NCBI GenBank assembly: GCA_950106755.1
Contig: OX467083.1
Location: forward strand, 47,816,555 to 47,880,554
Reading direction: 5' to 3'
From: Climacium dendroides
Lineage: Eukaryota; Streptophyta; Bryopsida; Hypnales; Climaciaceae
DNA: 64,000 nucleotides
Below are positions 23,201-35,543 of this stretch, piece by piece. The position numbers and the translations under genes were made by a program. The first letter of the stretch is position 1. Every line of letters begins with the position of its first letter. The notes under the pieces were generated by a model. It was given only the letters and a program-made list of their open reading frames with translations, had not been told where the DNA came from and searched no databases.

Positions 23201-26073
23201 TACGCTTCAATCTGATGGAGTATTGGCGTTTTGTGATCACAGCGGCGACAAAAGGTGAAGCCTTGTACCCGTTAATTTTAGCTCAAGATGCAACCCTGCA
23301 AGGACAAAGCAATCCGCTTTTTTCCCCAAGCGATTGCCAAGAGCCTTCTTTGTTTGACAAAGCCGTGATCAGTGGCAAACTTCTCATCTGCACTTTCGGC
23401 TTCAGTTACATTTTTGGCGGAAGTACATTACAGCAATTGGTGAAGACTGTGGAGGCTGTAGGCGCAAGTGGTGTGGTTTTGGTTGTGGATAGTGACGGCT
23501 CTGGCAGCAAGTTTGACCCTGTGCCCCTTCGAGTTCCTGCCATTGCCCTTCTCACTACAGTTGACTCAACTGTAAGCCTTCATCACCTCATCAATTAGTT
23601 TTCTGGCAAGAAGCCATTTCAAGCATTGAGATCACACACAGAATCTTCAAATAAGGCCACTAGCTATAGATTGCGCAGGTCGAAGCTACAAGCTTCAGTT
23701 GAGATAACTAGAAAATCGATTTTCATTTGTTTTGTCTTGTTCTGTTCAATGTTGACTTCACACGAATCCAAGTAAGAAAAAAACATAAGCATGAAAAGTT
23801 CTATTTCCGTGCTGCAAGCTGAAAATAATTGAAATAGCGGAATTGCAAGCCACGTACCTCTTTTACTTGCGCTGGACATTTGTTACCTCAAATGAGTCAT
23901 AAATTTATACAATAGATTATTTTAAGTTCGTTTTGAATCTCAAGCTTGTTGCTTCAACTTCAAGTGGCACTAACAGTAACTACTCATATGTGCTATGCCA
24001 GGCCCTTCTGAGCTACTACGAAGCCAACACCAAGAAGGACCAGACCGGGAAAATCCTCTCGTTCGGAGCTTCAGCGAAAGTGGGCAATGGTCAAAGAACA
24101 TTCTACACGGGCCAGGCCCAGCAGGTGGCCTTGTTCTCCTCCAGAGGCCCCAACGTGAAAGATTTCAACTTCAATGAGGCTGATATTTTGAAACCCAACG
24201 TCATGGGACCGGGTTTTCTCATCTGGGGAGCGTGGACTCCCATCGCTGTAGACAACGCTGCTTATCAGGGTATAATTAACACTCCGCTTCAGCATCTGTA
24301 TGTGTACTCTGTATTGCTGGTGCCTAGCTTCACTTCTTCGATCCTGGCTAGACAAATATTAATATTGTTTCTTTCTCTTGCCTTCATGCTACTTCATGAA
24401 GATAGAGTTCATCGAATTTCTTCAAAGTGCACATGCTTTTTGAAAAAGTGTATTATGCGTAAATTCATAACCAGCGAATTTTCCACAAAAATAGTTGTAA
24501 AATTAAGGTATCAATTGGAAAGCTAGGCGGATAGATTCTGTCGAACTTTGTGCATCCTTTCACAACTTCGGTGCAAGAGAATTTGCGATGCTTAACCAAG
24601 TTCCAAGTTCAGGGTTTAAGGTTTCGGGAGTTGCGTTGAGATGGTTTGGTGTTGGACTTGTAGGCGAACGGTTTGCAATGATGTCGGGAACAAGTATGGC
24701 AACCCCTCATGTGACGGGTCTGTCTGCACTGCTGAAAGCGAAGTACCCAACGTGGAGTCCAGCCGCGCTGTCTTCCGCCTTGGCCACCACAGCTGATGTC
24801 CTCGACCGGCAAGGGCGATCCATCCAGTCGCAACAAATTTCTGGAGGTGCTACTCCTATGTTGCAAGATGCTACTCCCTATGAAATGGGAGGTGGAGCAC
24901 TTAACATCAACGCTGCCAAAAATCCAGGCCTCGTTTTCGATGCAGGTCAGTCCGTCCTCTGTCCATCAACTCTTCTGCAAGGCCAGTCGATCTTGTACAC
25001 CCATTTATCCAAACAGTCGTTACTTGCACCGAGCTGAAACTCCCTGGTCCTTCACTTAACCATGCATCACTTGTAGATTGTCATAGCATGCCAGAGAATC
25101 CTTGTTGAGCGCCCACCCTCTGCATGGGCATAAAAACAAGTCCCTCACACCTTGTCCAGAGCTCCATTTGAGCAATAGAAAGCTCCTTAAACCAGCCAAC
25201 CATTCTCCTCGCACGTCAGAGCATGTTACAGCTTAAATTTTGATCTACTCTGGTTCGACATTGTTCTGGTCTAAATAATTTTTTGCTGCCGCTCCTACTT
25301 CAAAATGGTATAAGAAATCATAGCATGTAATGCGTGGATAATGCGTGTCCGTAGTCTTCTTCCTCTGGCAGTTTGGCACCTCCCTCATGACACGAAGTCA
25401 AGATCATGCACTAGTGAAATCTAGATTCCTATTCCTAAAGTGTTGAGGAAACTCCTCATGAATGCAATAACAGTTCAGCATCGCACTGAGTGAAAAACGA
25501 AAACGAAAATCAGACAATGGGTTAAATACATCAAAATCAAATATGGGTTTATACATCAATTAGGGCTCAGAGTTCAGGGTTTCAGAGTTCAGGGTTTAGG
25601 GTTTTAGGGCTTAGGGTTCCCTAGCTCACATCTATGTACACTTGTCTCTCCCAGGTCACCTCGACTACGTGAAGTTCCTCTGCTCCGGCAACATGTCCAC
25701 TCCCGCAGAAATCTTCTCCGCCATCAAAAGCTTATGCCCCCACTCTCCCGGCATCCCCGCCGACCTCAACACTCCCTCCATCACCTTCGCCACTCTAGTG
25801 GGCACCAAAACCATCGCCAGGACCGTGACGAACGTCATGTCCGTCGGGGAGCGCTACACGCTCACCTGGACGAACCCTCTAGACGTCATTCTCACGGCCA
25901 CTCCTTCGGAATTCGTAATCGGCGTTGGAAGGACCAATACACAAACCATCCAATTCTCCCTGCGCGTTACTGCAGCGTCGCAGGAAGCCTCGTTTGGGAG
26001 GATCACGTTCACAGGGGACGCGGGACATTCTCTACATATTCCTGTCTCGGTGGGAATTAAGCATCTTGCTTAG
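20253..26073 (+). CDS. SBT2-type subtilisin-like serine protease
   Basis: Ten coding exons: 20253-20467, 20726-20882, 21321-21715, 21946-22041, 22461-22533, 22719-23004, 23243-23571, 24002-24269, 24664-24945, 25655-26073. All have GT-AG boundaries and the phases sum to 839 aa plus stop. Order of domains: signal peptide (about 1-27, from MEVALLSWVRWILVV), I9 propeptide (about 30-125), S8 catalytic domain with a PA insertion (about 400-560), and C-terminal fibronectin-III-like domain (about 735-839). The catalytic triad is complete: D180 in IVDTGID, H254 in GDGHGSH, S617 in GTSMATPH. The oxyanion asparagine is N362 in QAAGNGGP. The N-terminal YMVLLEGKPVVGYKG and HTPEYLGLP are typical of plant SBT2 proteases, as is the length. 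The product is expected to be secreted to the apoplast or endomembrane; the substrate is unknown. An in-frame ATG at 20178 would add 25 polar residues before the signal peptide, so 20253 was chosen. Nothing looks broken. Confidence 0.93.
20939..21070. mobile_element. Partial Stowaway-like MITE in subtilase intron 2
   Basis: The intron between exons 2 and 3 contains GATGAACACAGACAATGTTC, also found (with changes) inside the element at 26532-26819, and ends in TTCGGGACGGAGAGAGTA, a Stowaway-type terminus followed by TA-like flank. The left end is not recognisable. Confidence 0.45.
25560..25620 (+). repeat. Telomere-like TTAGGGTT tract in the last subtilase intron
   Basis: Runs of TCAGGGTTT / TTTAGGGTTTTAGGG lie 35 nt before the last coding exon. 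They resemble the plant telomere unit TTTAGGG but are imperfect. Confidence 0.75.
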
Positions 26074-26261
26074 TGGGACGGCGTAGTTTCCCTTTTGCTG
26101 CTGCTTTTCCTGTTTTTGACCGAGTTTTCTGGTTTGCTCGGATCTTGGGCGTTGAGAGCGGATGTTACGTTAGGTAGTTTGATGAAACATTTTTCTCTAC
26201 AAGTAGATCACCTTCATGGGATCTTTCTCCACATTCATGTCTGGGGAGTAGGCATCTTGTG

Positions 26262-26305
26262 TAGGGTTTAGGGTTTTCTTAGGGGTTTAGGGTTTAGGGT
26301 CTTCC
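26262..26305 (+). repeat. Telomere-like TTTAGGG tract in the subtilase 3' flank
   Basis: Four to five TTTAGGG-type units (GTAGGGTTTAGGGTTTTC, then GGGTTTAGGGTTTAGGGTC) about 190 nt after the stop codon. Confidence 0.8.
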
Positions 26306-26531
26306 CCTATTCCTTTTTTGGTTTTCAGGTGTTTGTTGGGCTGGTGCTTACCCTGCGATTGGCAGTGAGGTTTGGTATGGATGTTAAGATAGTTTTGGAC
26401 ATTTTTCTCTACAAGTGGATTGTTTTGAGGATTGCCTTTGTGATCTTAAGGATGTTTTTTCCACAATCTTGTCTTTGTTGGGTATTGGGCATCTTGTCTT
26501 ACAATCCTAACTCAGTTCCTAGACAATGTTA

Positions 26532-26819
26532 CTCCCACCATCCCAAAACGATTGTTTTACTTTAAATGTTTTAAGGTTGTATTACGTAGGCCGTATGGAG
26601 ACTTCTTTGTGGTTAATTTTATGTAGGTTGCAATGAACACATGCAATGTTCTTCATTGATTCTAGTGATATATTAGAGTTAATTGTAAAGTGTGTATTAA
26701 ACACTTTACGATTAACTCTTAGCCCAACCATTTACAAACATAGGACCAACTTTATGATTAGCTCTTTGTATATGAAAATCTCAACAAACTTGTGGACATT
26801 CATTTTGGGACAGAGGGAA
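26532..26819. mobile_element. Stowaway-like MITE (288 bp) downstream of the subtilase
   Basis: The ends CTCCCACCATCCCAAAACGA and TTTTGGGACAGAGGGAA are inverted and flanked by TA on both sides, as expected for Tc1/mariner-type Stowaway elements (canonical CTCCCTCCGTCCC). The interior contains an inverted AAAGTGTGTATTAAACACTT palindrome. Confidence 0.65.
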
Positions 26820-28271
26820 TAGGTTGTTTGATGAATATTTTTCAAAACAAGAGGATTGTTCCTAGGATCATTTTTATACAGGTATTAGAAAATTTTCTCC
26901 ACATTCATGTCTTTGTTGGCCTCAAGTACTAGGCATCTTGCTTTGTGATGTTCTAATTCTTCTTTCTTTTTGCCTAAGCTATAGGTGAAGTTAGAGTTGT
27001 TGGCTTGCCTTGTGATAAGTTTTAAGGTTCTTTACAAATATGAAATTATTGGTGGAATGTTTTTCTCTAAAATTGAATTATCCTACTATAAAAATAAAGC
27101 ATGAGCTTTATTATATGTGTGAAATTTTTAGATTACAAGATGAAGCTAGTACCTTGTCACCCTTCATTGTATAACACAATTGGAATAAAAAAAAGTGTAG
27201 AATGTAATCTTAACCTCTAAAAGACTAGACTTTCAAATTTGGCATAGTGAATGAATATAAACATGCCTTAATCCCTTTAGGATGTTTGATGCAAAAATTA
27301 ACCTATGGTTTACAATACCAAAAAATCTACATACAATCCATCATGTACAATAGTGTCAAAAGTGTTGTATGAGTAGCTTGCCAATCTTGTTCACTTGCAA
27401 TTTTTGATTGATTGAGATGGTAGAAGTAAGTGAATGTGTTGGCTACATGTGATTGCATACTATCCCCACCTATCAAAAAACCTAGCTTCAATAGAATAAA
27501 ACAAAATCAATGGCCTCCAATTTAAACAACTAGAAGGGAGGCATCAAATCTATAATAATAATATCCCACATTAGTCATTGAGAGATCTCATTAGTATGTA
27601 GACTTACATGGTTTCACACGGTCTTGTATGCAAATTTTTTGTATTGTAAATAGTAGGGCAATTAATATCCTAAAGGGGTTAAGTATATAGAACCTTGTTT
27701 ATTTATCCATCTAAATGTTGATACATCCTTGTGTTAGTTTTCTTACTAACATTTAAACAATATAGATTTTGAGAGTTTAAAAAAAAATTTAGAATTTTTC
27801 TTCTTAAATATTTTGTGGTTCAAAAAGCACAAATATATTTGACTTCAAAACTAATGTTTTGAGTTTAAAAATTGGCCATTCAAAAATGACTCCAATATGT
27901 AAATAAATAAAATCTCAAAACATCACCATGATTAAAACATAACATTTTGATATTAAAGAAAAAAACTCTCATGTAAAATTACAAATATTCTATTAATAAC
28001 CACTTAAAAGGATTTTGTGATTTTTGGTTTTAAATTTTATTGAAAAATATTAGTTAGTTTAGTAAATTATCTAATAGTATGGATATGATTTGTGGATTAT
28101 ATTTATAAATTTTGTTTGAAAGTCATTATGAAAATATTGTTCTAAATTTCATTTTAGAAAGCAGTGTCACAAATTTGTAAATTCAAAGGGGCTAAAGTAT
28201 TTGAAATAAATCTTTGAATGAAAATTAAGATTCTTACAGAAAAAATCATTTCATTTCTATTTTTATTTTAT

Positions 28272-29100
28272 TACTAGCAGTTGGTGCTTGCTATGCTACA
28301 CATTCACCATTAGAATTTTTATGTATTAGATAGAATGCAGAGCAAGAATTTCAATAAATCTTCAAATAAAAATTACTAAAATCTTTATATAATTTTTTTT
28401 ATAAATAAGCATATACTGAAATAAACAATAGAAATTTAATGAATGATGAATGAAATACATGCAATGATGAATATGGTAAAAGATACACATACATTAAAAT
28501 GCATTAGAAATTTGACTCAATTGTTACAAACAATGGCAACCCAAATATATAGAAGAATTCAAAGGAAAAACTTGTAAATCTCAAAAGCTTCATGAACAAT
28601 TTAATTATTGTAAAATCCAAAATCAGTTCAATCTAATAAATTTCTCAAATCATTTGGTAGTAGCAATAGAAAATTGAAATCATAAGCTCAAAGCTTACAG
28701 AAGCACAAAATCATAGAAATGCAAAAGAAGTATAAAGCCAAGAAAAGCAATGAAATTTCTAACTTTATAATATCACCATATTGATCCTCTTTAATATCAC
28801 TTCAATTGCAACAACTGTATTATTTTTATAATATCACCCTTTGTAAAAAGTGATATTATAGTAATATTACATTGTGTGAAAATATGATTTCTATGTATGC
28901 ATGATTGAAAATATTTTTATAAAATAATTAAAATAATTATTTTAAAAACTTATTGAAATCATTATCATGCATTCTATTAAATATATCAAATTTTACTAAT
29001 ATGTGATACAATGAATGCGTAGCATGGCAAGCACGAGCCTCTAGTATTAATGGTAGCATTTGTGATATTACAGAGGGACTTATAATTTTAGTAGTATGAT
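28272..29100 (-). mobile_element. Inverted-pair repeat, copy 2
   Basis: Reverse-complement copy of 15812-16678, 11.6 kb away, with the same CTAG-type inverted ends (CTAGCAGTTGGTGCTTGCTA at 28275 and GTAGCATGGCAAGCACGAGC near 29020). Confidence 0.65.
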
Positions 29101-30604
29101 AAATTTGTTTTGGCCAATATAAACATTTTGCAATGAGATTTTTTGCTCTATTTGTACTATATGTGCAACTTTTGACAATATAGACTTTAATGTTTTTGTT
29201 TTATTTTAGGTGGATAGTTCAATATACTTGAATTATAATATTCAATAGCTAGCATATCCAACTATTTTAATTTCATAACATAAATAAATGATGATGTCTT
29301 TGGTTCATATACATGAAGAAGATTGACTTGAGGCCTTTGATAGGCTTGTCAAAACCAATGTTGAGTTTATTTTTTCCACATAAAAAGCCCTTTCTAGATG
29401 TCCTTAAAAGACGTTATGAATTGATTAAAATTCTAAATGAACTTATTGTATAGAATATATAATGATTATGAATATTCAACCATTGAAGGTGGAGTTTTAA
29501 TCAAATTGGAAAGGGATATTTGAATTAGTGGAGTTGATCTAGCATATGATTTAAACCACCCCAACAACATTTGAAAGAAATCTTCATAGCAAAACCATTG
29601 CTTTTATTGGACCTTAAAGGATGGATTTCTACTAAGGCATACCATATTGCCCTGTCAGATGGTTTGGCATGCCCAAGGAATTATAAACATCCCACTAATA
29701 GTAGCCTTTATCATTTCTCAATAGAGGCCACTTGAAATTTTTGTCTTCACACTCTATCCTCTCATATCTCCTACTTTTGACTTCTAGTATGGTATTGACA
29801 AAAAGAGCTCTCAAGCAAAGAATTTTTTTCTATTCAATGGCCCCACACAAATGATAGAGCTCCACATTCTAAACTCTTAATTGCCACACCATGGGAACTA
29901 GATCTTGGTGTATCTCCACCCTATTTCCAATGGGCGCCCAAAAATCAGGTGGGGCCTATCATAAGGTATGACAAGTTTATTTTCCTGTGCATTGCTAAAG
30001 ATGCTCTTAGATTTTTCCTAAAACAATAGACTAATCTTCTTTAGGTATTCTAGATAACTAAAAATATTCTTATTATAAGTGCATTCACACTAAGTTTATC
30101 ACTCTTAAGTACACAAACTTTGAATCACAATGTAATGATTTAAATAGTCTAAGACTTTGTAGCTACAATTGAAACTTTGAGTGATGATAGTGAAGTGACT
30201 TAACTTAGTGACTAGAATAGGAATTGCATATCAAGATACTAATCCATCGTTAAATATGACTATTTTAGGCTATGTTGTATGTGTTTGAAGAAAACATTGT
30301 GACCATTTAAATAGCAATATAACTATTTATAAATGCATTTCATAATGCCTTCTTGCATAATACTATTGTGGAAAAAAACTCCAACCATCTCACTAGTATA
30401 GGGCAACCATTTTACCTACAATGAGAAGCACATAATTATTGGGTGAAAAAATCTTAACCCCTTAAGGACTAAGTATTCAAAATAATGTCAAACAACAAGA
30501 TAAATGCAAATATGTACCAAATCCAAAGTCTTCTTGTCTTCATCCAATTTAAATGTTTGTAGATTCTTATATTGTGTTTTTTTCACATTTGTATGATATA
30601 GATT

Positions 30605-31179
30605 TTAACCCCTAAAGTCCCAAAGCCATTTTGGTATCAAAACCACTTTAAACTACAACTTCTGTTACGTTCATCTACAAAATAAATTTTTAAAAATGTT
30701 TTTAAAAATTTGACTATAGGATCTTGTTCTACACTTGTCTTATATCACGTGATAACTTTTTTGTGATTTTTCACCCTATAGACTGAAAGATATTAGCATT
30801 CAAAGTGAATGAAATAATTTCTTTTCAGAAGTTGCTACGATTGCCCACAAAACAAGAAGCTCCATAACTTTCACATCTCTAATCCAAATGGAATGAATCA
30901 AAGCTTTCCATTTACAAAAAATATAATCTACAAGACAAAAAATATTGAAGTTTTTATTTCAATTTTTTGTGGATTTTTTTTGTTGCCCAGTCTCCCCCAT
31001 TTTGAGGTTATTGTGGCATAACTTTTACTCCCAAGCACCGTTTGAAATAAAAATTGTATTCCCCAAAAGCTCATAAGTTTTTCTATCTTTTGGAAAAGTT
31101 TCAATAAAAATTGAGATCATACAAGCCTGCCCAAAATTCATTTTGTTCCCCGTAGGGACAATGGGACTTTAGAGGTTAA
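30605..31179 (+). mobile_element. Non-autonomous element with TTAACCCC-type ends, copy C (shorter)
   Basis: Ends are TTAACCCCTAAAGTCCCA and, inverted, TGGGACTTTAGAGGTTAA, the cleanest terminal inverted repeat of the family here (about 17 of 18 positions). The interior is collinear with copy B around 5260-5500 but lacks part of the middle. Confidence 0.55.
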
Positions 31180-32655
31180 TAGCTTTTCTTTGGAAATATT
31201 CTAAAGTTCAAACTAGGGGCACAAGTATATTTGGTTCATAAAGTAATTTCTATTAGTTTAAAAAGTGATCCATAAAAAAAGATTGAATAAATAGAAATCA
31301 TTAAACTAGCATAATAGAACTTGAGATTTTGAATTTAAAGAAAAAAATTCTTGTGAAAATTACACATATTTGATCTAAAATCTATTTTAGAAGGAATTTT
31401 CAATATGAAGTTTTAAATTTTATTTAAAAAAATAGATTAGTGCATTGATAGTAGATAAAATTGTATGGATATGCTTTATGGATTATGTTTTACAACTTTT
31501 GTTTAAAAGTCATCATTGCAGCTTTGCAATTTTGGAAATGGACTACCCCTACTTCTTAAGGGTCCCATTTGGCAACAAATCTTATATAACTTCAAAATCA
31601 CATAAATTTCAAGGTTTCATTTGGCAATGCCACACTTCCATGCAAGTATATTTGCACCAAGTAGGCATTCTTTACGCTTTGAGAGGAGTAAAACTACTTG
31701 AATACAATGGAAAATTAAGGTTGGAAGGAATCTTGTGGATTTTTTTAATCCATGATCTAAAAATTTAGGTTCCATGTGAAAGATTAAGATGTAATTCCCT
31801 TTGGTGCTAACATATCCTAAAAAATGATATTAGATTATTTAAGCTATCTTTTGAAACCAAAGGTGTTATATTTTTCTCTTTCTTATTTGATTTTTCAAAA
31901 CTAGCAACCTTGTATATTTATCCATTGAAAAAAAACTAATTGTCATTTGAAACTAAAAATTAAAAATTAAAAAAAATTTAATAGCTACAAGTGGTATATG
32001 TATTCTCATTTGGGACCTTTTTTGAGAGGTATATTAGTGAGAGTTGTGAATAATACATTCAATTTTTGGAAGGCATTCCTCACACAATGTGAATAGTTAT
32101 ATTGTAGCAATTAAGAGAAGAGTCCCTAATTATGCTACAATTTTAAAAACCACCCTTTTGGTACCTAATGGAGTAGATTTCAAATTTCTAAACTATATTT
32201 TTAAGTGGTGCAAATAGTCACTCCATACAAAGAGAGTCTCTTACCTTACTACAAATCCTATAAATTGGTAAAAAGACAATTAATGCCTCTTTTGAACTCA
32301 TTGTCATTGTAAGAAATCATACATGAAAAATTCATGGGGTACATGAGTCATTCAACCATTGGTGGTTAAACTTTTCGAAAAAATCTGAAAGGGATATATG
32401 TATCACTATACCCCATATTTATGAGAAAATGAGATAGGTGCTTGCGGCATATCCCCCGTATTTGTATTTCTTTAATATTGGTCTCACTTGCAAATAATAT
32501 GGGATATATGAAATCTATTTGTTGTAAGAATATCTATATAATTCATATGGATATAAATATATCCCACATATATCCATGCGCATTCTACATATTGTCCATA
32601 TTTGTATCCCAAAGCACCAACGGCCAAGATTGTTTTTCACAACGGCAATCAACTG

Positions 32656-33185
32656 CGATGCCGTTTACTTTTTAAATTGGAAATCAATAGCATTAGAAAT
32701 GAGGCCGATTACTTTTTTAATTGGAGATCAACGACATTAGAGATGAGGTTGTTTACTTTTTTAATTGGAGATCAATGGCATTAGAGATGAGGTTGTTTAC
32801 TTTTTTAATTGGAGATCAACGGCATTAGAGATGAGGTTGTTTACTTTTTTAATTGGAGATCAACTGCATTAGAGATGAGGTTGTTTACTTTTTTAATTGG
32901 AGATCCACGGCATTAGAGATGAGGTTGTTTACTTTTTTAATTGGAGATCAACTGCATTAGAGATGAGGTTGTTTACTTTTTTAATTGGAGATCCACGGCA
33001 TTAGAGATGAGGTTGTTTACTTTTTTAATTGGAGATCAACGGCATTAGATGAGGCCGTTTACTTTTTTAATTGGAGATCATCGGCATTAGAGATGAGGCC
33101 ATTTACATTTTTAATTGGAGATCAACATCATTAGAGATGAGGCCGTTTACTTTTTTTAATTGGAAATCAACGGCATTAGAGACAA
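32656..33185 (+). repeat. 44-bp minisatellite, about 12 copies
   Basis: Unit: AATTGGAGATCAACGGCATT followed by AGAGATGAGGTTGTTTACTTTTTT. Outer copies are more diverged (AAATCAATAGC, ATCAACATC); central copies alternate CAACTGC and CCACGGC types, showing a two-unit higher-order duplication. The array ends about 520 nt upstream of the eIF4B copy 1 ATG. Confidence 0.92.
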
Positions 33186-33189
33186 GGAG

Positions 33190-33707
33190 AATTTTTTTAA
33201 ACTAAGATCAACAGCTCTAGATTTTTCCCAAGGGGGAGGAGTTCAAATAGAAATACATGTGTGCCTCTTTTGCATTGTTATATTGTGAGTTTATATAATT
33301 CCAAGCCAAATTGTTACAATTTGGGGATGTTTTTTTAGGGTTCTTTCAATTGGTTGTTCATCCAAACGGATGAACGTGGGAGAGGAAGGAGGAGAGAGGA
33401 GCCCAAGTGAAGTGAAGGGGGTGGTGTGAGGGGACGGAGGGGTAAAATTTGAGAGAGAAGCAACCCAGCAGACAAGCAGACAGAGAGGCTGGCTGCCTGC
33501 ACTGGAAAGCAGTGAGCAGCAGCCAGGAGCCCCCAAAGCAAACCCAACCAAGGAAGAGAAAAGAGAGACAGGGAAGGGCGTGAAGGCTCTTTGTCCTGGC
33601 CCTTCGCAATCCGCTTCATTACATCCCTCGCTCATCTCCTGGCTCTACATTTCGTGTTTTAGAGCTTCGTGGTCGCAGCAGCAGCAGCAGCGCCTGTCTG
33701 TGCAGCC
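33190..33707 (+). promoter_or_regulatory. Promoter and 5' leader of eIF4B copy 1
   Basis: It changes from AT-rich to a purine-rich GA/AG stretch (33370-33570) and then to a leader with a CAG/GCA run (33675-33690) before the ATG. The leader keeps CGCCTGTCTG and GCAGCCATGG in common with copy 2 but otherwise differs. Confidence 0.45.
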
Positions 33708-35543
33708 ATGGCTGGGGCGTGGCGCGGAGCGGGCGCCTGGGCGCAGGAGGCCGAGCTTGCGGACCAGGAAGCCAAGGAGCGCGAGACGCAGACGTACAAG
33801 GCGCCCGGTAGCGTCAAAGAGGAGGCGTTCCCCTCGCTGGGCGATTCGCGCAGCAAACCCAGCAAGAAGAAGAACAAGGGCGTCACGATGTCGCTCAGCG
33901 AGCTCACGGTGGGCAAGTACGTCGGCCCCGGCGGGAAGCAGCGAAGCTCCTACACCGACAGCACGAAACTCACGACAGAGGAGATGCTGAGTCTACCCAC
34001 TGGCCCACGTGAGCGTTCGGACGAGGACGCGCCAGCCGGAGGGCTCGGGGGCGGTTTCAAGGACTACGGGGGCTTCCGTGGAGGAGCCAACGACCGCGGC
34101 GGTGAGCGCGAGGAGCGCCGCGGGGGCGGCTTCGGAGGGGGCTATGGCGGGGACCGTGAAGAGCGCGGGGGCTTCGGCCGCGACCGCAGCCGCGAGCGAG
34201 ACGAGGGGCCGTCGCGCGCGGACTCCGACGACAAGTGGGGCGCCACGAAGAAGTTCGTGCCTTCGCTGCCGAGCGAGCGCGGGGCCGACCGGGGAGGCTA
34301 TGAGGAGGATCGCGGCCGCGGGGGTCGCGTGAGCGACCGGGACTTGCCGTCCCGCGCGGACGAGGTGGACAACTGGGGATCGACGAAGAAGTTCGTTCCC
34401 GCTGCTCCGGCGGAGGGTTACAACGATCGCAGGTCGTCCGGGAGGTATGCGAATGTGCAAAGAGTGGATGTTAGGGTTTGTGTGGGTTGTGTGGGAGAGG
34501 GGGCAGGCCCGGCGAGAGTTTGGGTATGTGAGCGAATGTGGTCCATCTGTTTGGAGGAGATTCGAATGCGGATGGCGTGAAAGAGTGAGTGAACTGTGAG
34601 TGCGATTCATCGGTGGGATGATGGGAATGGATGGCATGAGGTACCGAATTGCGTAGATGGTGTTAGGGTTTGGAGCGTGAGAGAAGTACCAGAGTGCGAA
34701 TTCGCGGCAGGGGGAGAAGAAGCGAGGGTCTAGCAGTGTGAGGGCATCGTTTTTTTTTAATTTTGACCGAGCAGCTGATCGTGTTGTTGGATTGTCAGGT
34801 ATGAGGAGCGTCGAGTGAGCATGGGCGGATTCGACGACCATCCTCGTGGGGATCGTGACATGCCTTCTCGAGCTGACGAGGTGGACAACTGGGGCAAGGG
34901 CAAGAAGTTCGTGCCGAGCGTGGCTCCTGCGAGCCGAGGCTTGAGCGGTGGATTCGACTCGTCTTACAGGGAGGCAGGCGCCGATGCCGATCGTTGGTCG
35001 CGTAAGGAGCCTTTGTCCCGTGATTCTGAGGCTCCCCGCGTGTCTGAGAGGCCGCGTTTGAAGCTTGCTCCTCGCACTGTGCCTGTGGACAGTCCGCCTC
35101 GACCGGGGTCTGCAGGTGAGGTGAATGGGTCGAAGGAAGGAGCACCAGCGGAGGTGGAGCAGCAGTCGTCGTCGCCTGCTCAGAGACCGAAGGCGCGTTT
35201 GAACCCTTTCGGTGCGGCTCGTCCTCGTGAGGAGATTCTGGCGGAGAAGGGCCAGGACTACCGCAAGATCGATGCGGATTTGGAGGTTCCGCGTGAGAGA
35301 TTCGTAAGGCCCGGGAGCAGCCACTCGAACCGACCGGGTAGCAGCCATTCCACGCGGCCGGGTAGCCGTCCGGGGACTCCCGGAGGGGTGTCGAGCAGAC
35401 CTGGGACTCCGGAAGTTCCCCGATCGAGGCCGAGTCCTTTCGGTGAGGCGCGGCCTCGTGACATGAATGTGGTTGAGGCAAGGGGCAAGGACTTGCAGAC
35501 ACTGAACGTGGATCTCGAGCGGCGGCTGGCAGAAGAGAGGTAG
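33708..35543 (+). CDS. EIF4B: Plant eIF4B, copy 1
   Basis: Two exons, 33708-34444 and 34799-35543, with a phase-2 GT-AG intron of 354 nt; 493 aa. The product stimulates eIF4A/eIF4F RNA unwinding and binds RNA and PABP during cap-dependent initiation in the cytosol. The N-terminus (MAGAWRGAGAWAQEAELADQ) and the EEAFPSLG box followed by a lysine cluster match plant eIF4B. A glycine/arginine-rich tract fills about residues 105-165. Three copies of the plant-specific block SRAD..D.WG..KKFVP lie near residues 167-185, 212-233 and 266-285. Two further blocks, LNPFGAARPREE and PSPFGEARPRD, follow in the C-terminal half. The ATG sits in GCAGCCATGG, a good plant context. The terminal TAG overlaps a donor-like AG|GTAG, so a further short exon is possible (see findings). 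Antisense open frames here, up to 451 aa, come from the GC-rich codon usage. A near-identical inverted copy lies at 57890-59723. Confidence 0.93.

Larger units (their letters stand above)
26160..26955 (+). repeat. Degenerate ~120-nt repeat, three copies, in the subtilase 3' flank
   Basis: Copies near 26170-26260, 26384-26500 and 26826-26950 share TTTTTCTCTACAAG, CCACATTCATGTCT and GGCATCTTG words in the same order. The Stowaway-like MITE (26532-26819) separates the second and third. Confidence 0.55.
26956..32639. other. AT-rich intergenic DNA, no gene recognised
   Basis: Apart from the inverted-pair copy (28272-29100) and element C (30605-31179), the region is AT-rich with homopolymer runs. 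The longest frame (31445-31768, 107 codons) shows no known motif. Confidence 0.55.

Noticed and set aside
31445..31768. 107-codon plus-strand frame in AT-rich DNA
   Set aside because: No motif, surrounded by repeats, no splice-compatible neighbours.
32656..33185. Possible CRISPR-like array of regular units
   Set aside because: Units are directly adjacent with no unique spacers and the DNA is plant nuclear; it is a minisatellite.
33993..35348. 451-codon open frame antisense to eIF4B copy 1, and its counterparts at 58085-59597
   Set aside because: It lies opposite a well-supported eIF4B gene, crosses the intron, is Arg/Ser/Leu/His-rich without domains, and results from GC-rich third positions on the sense strand.
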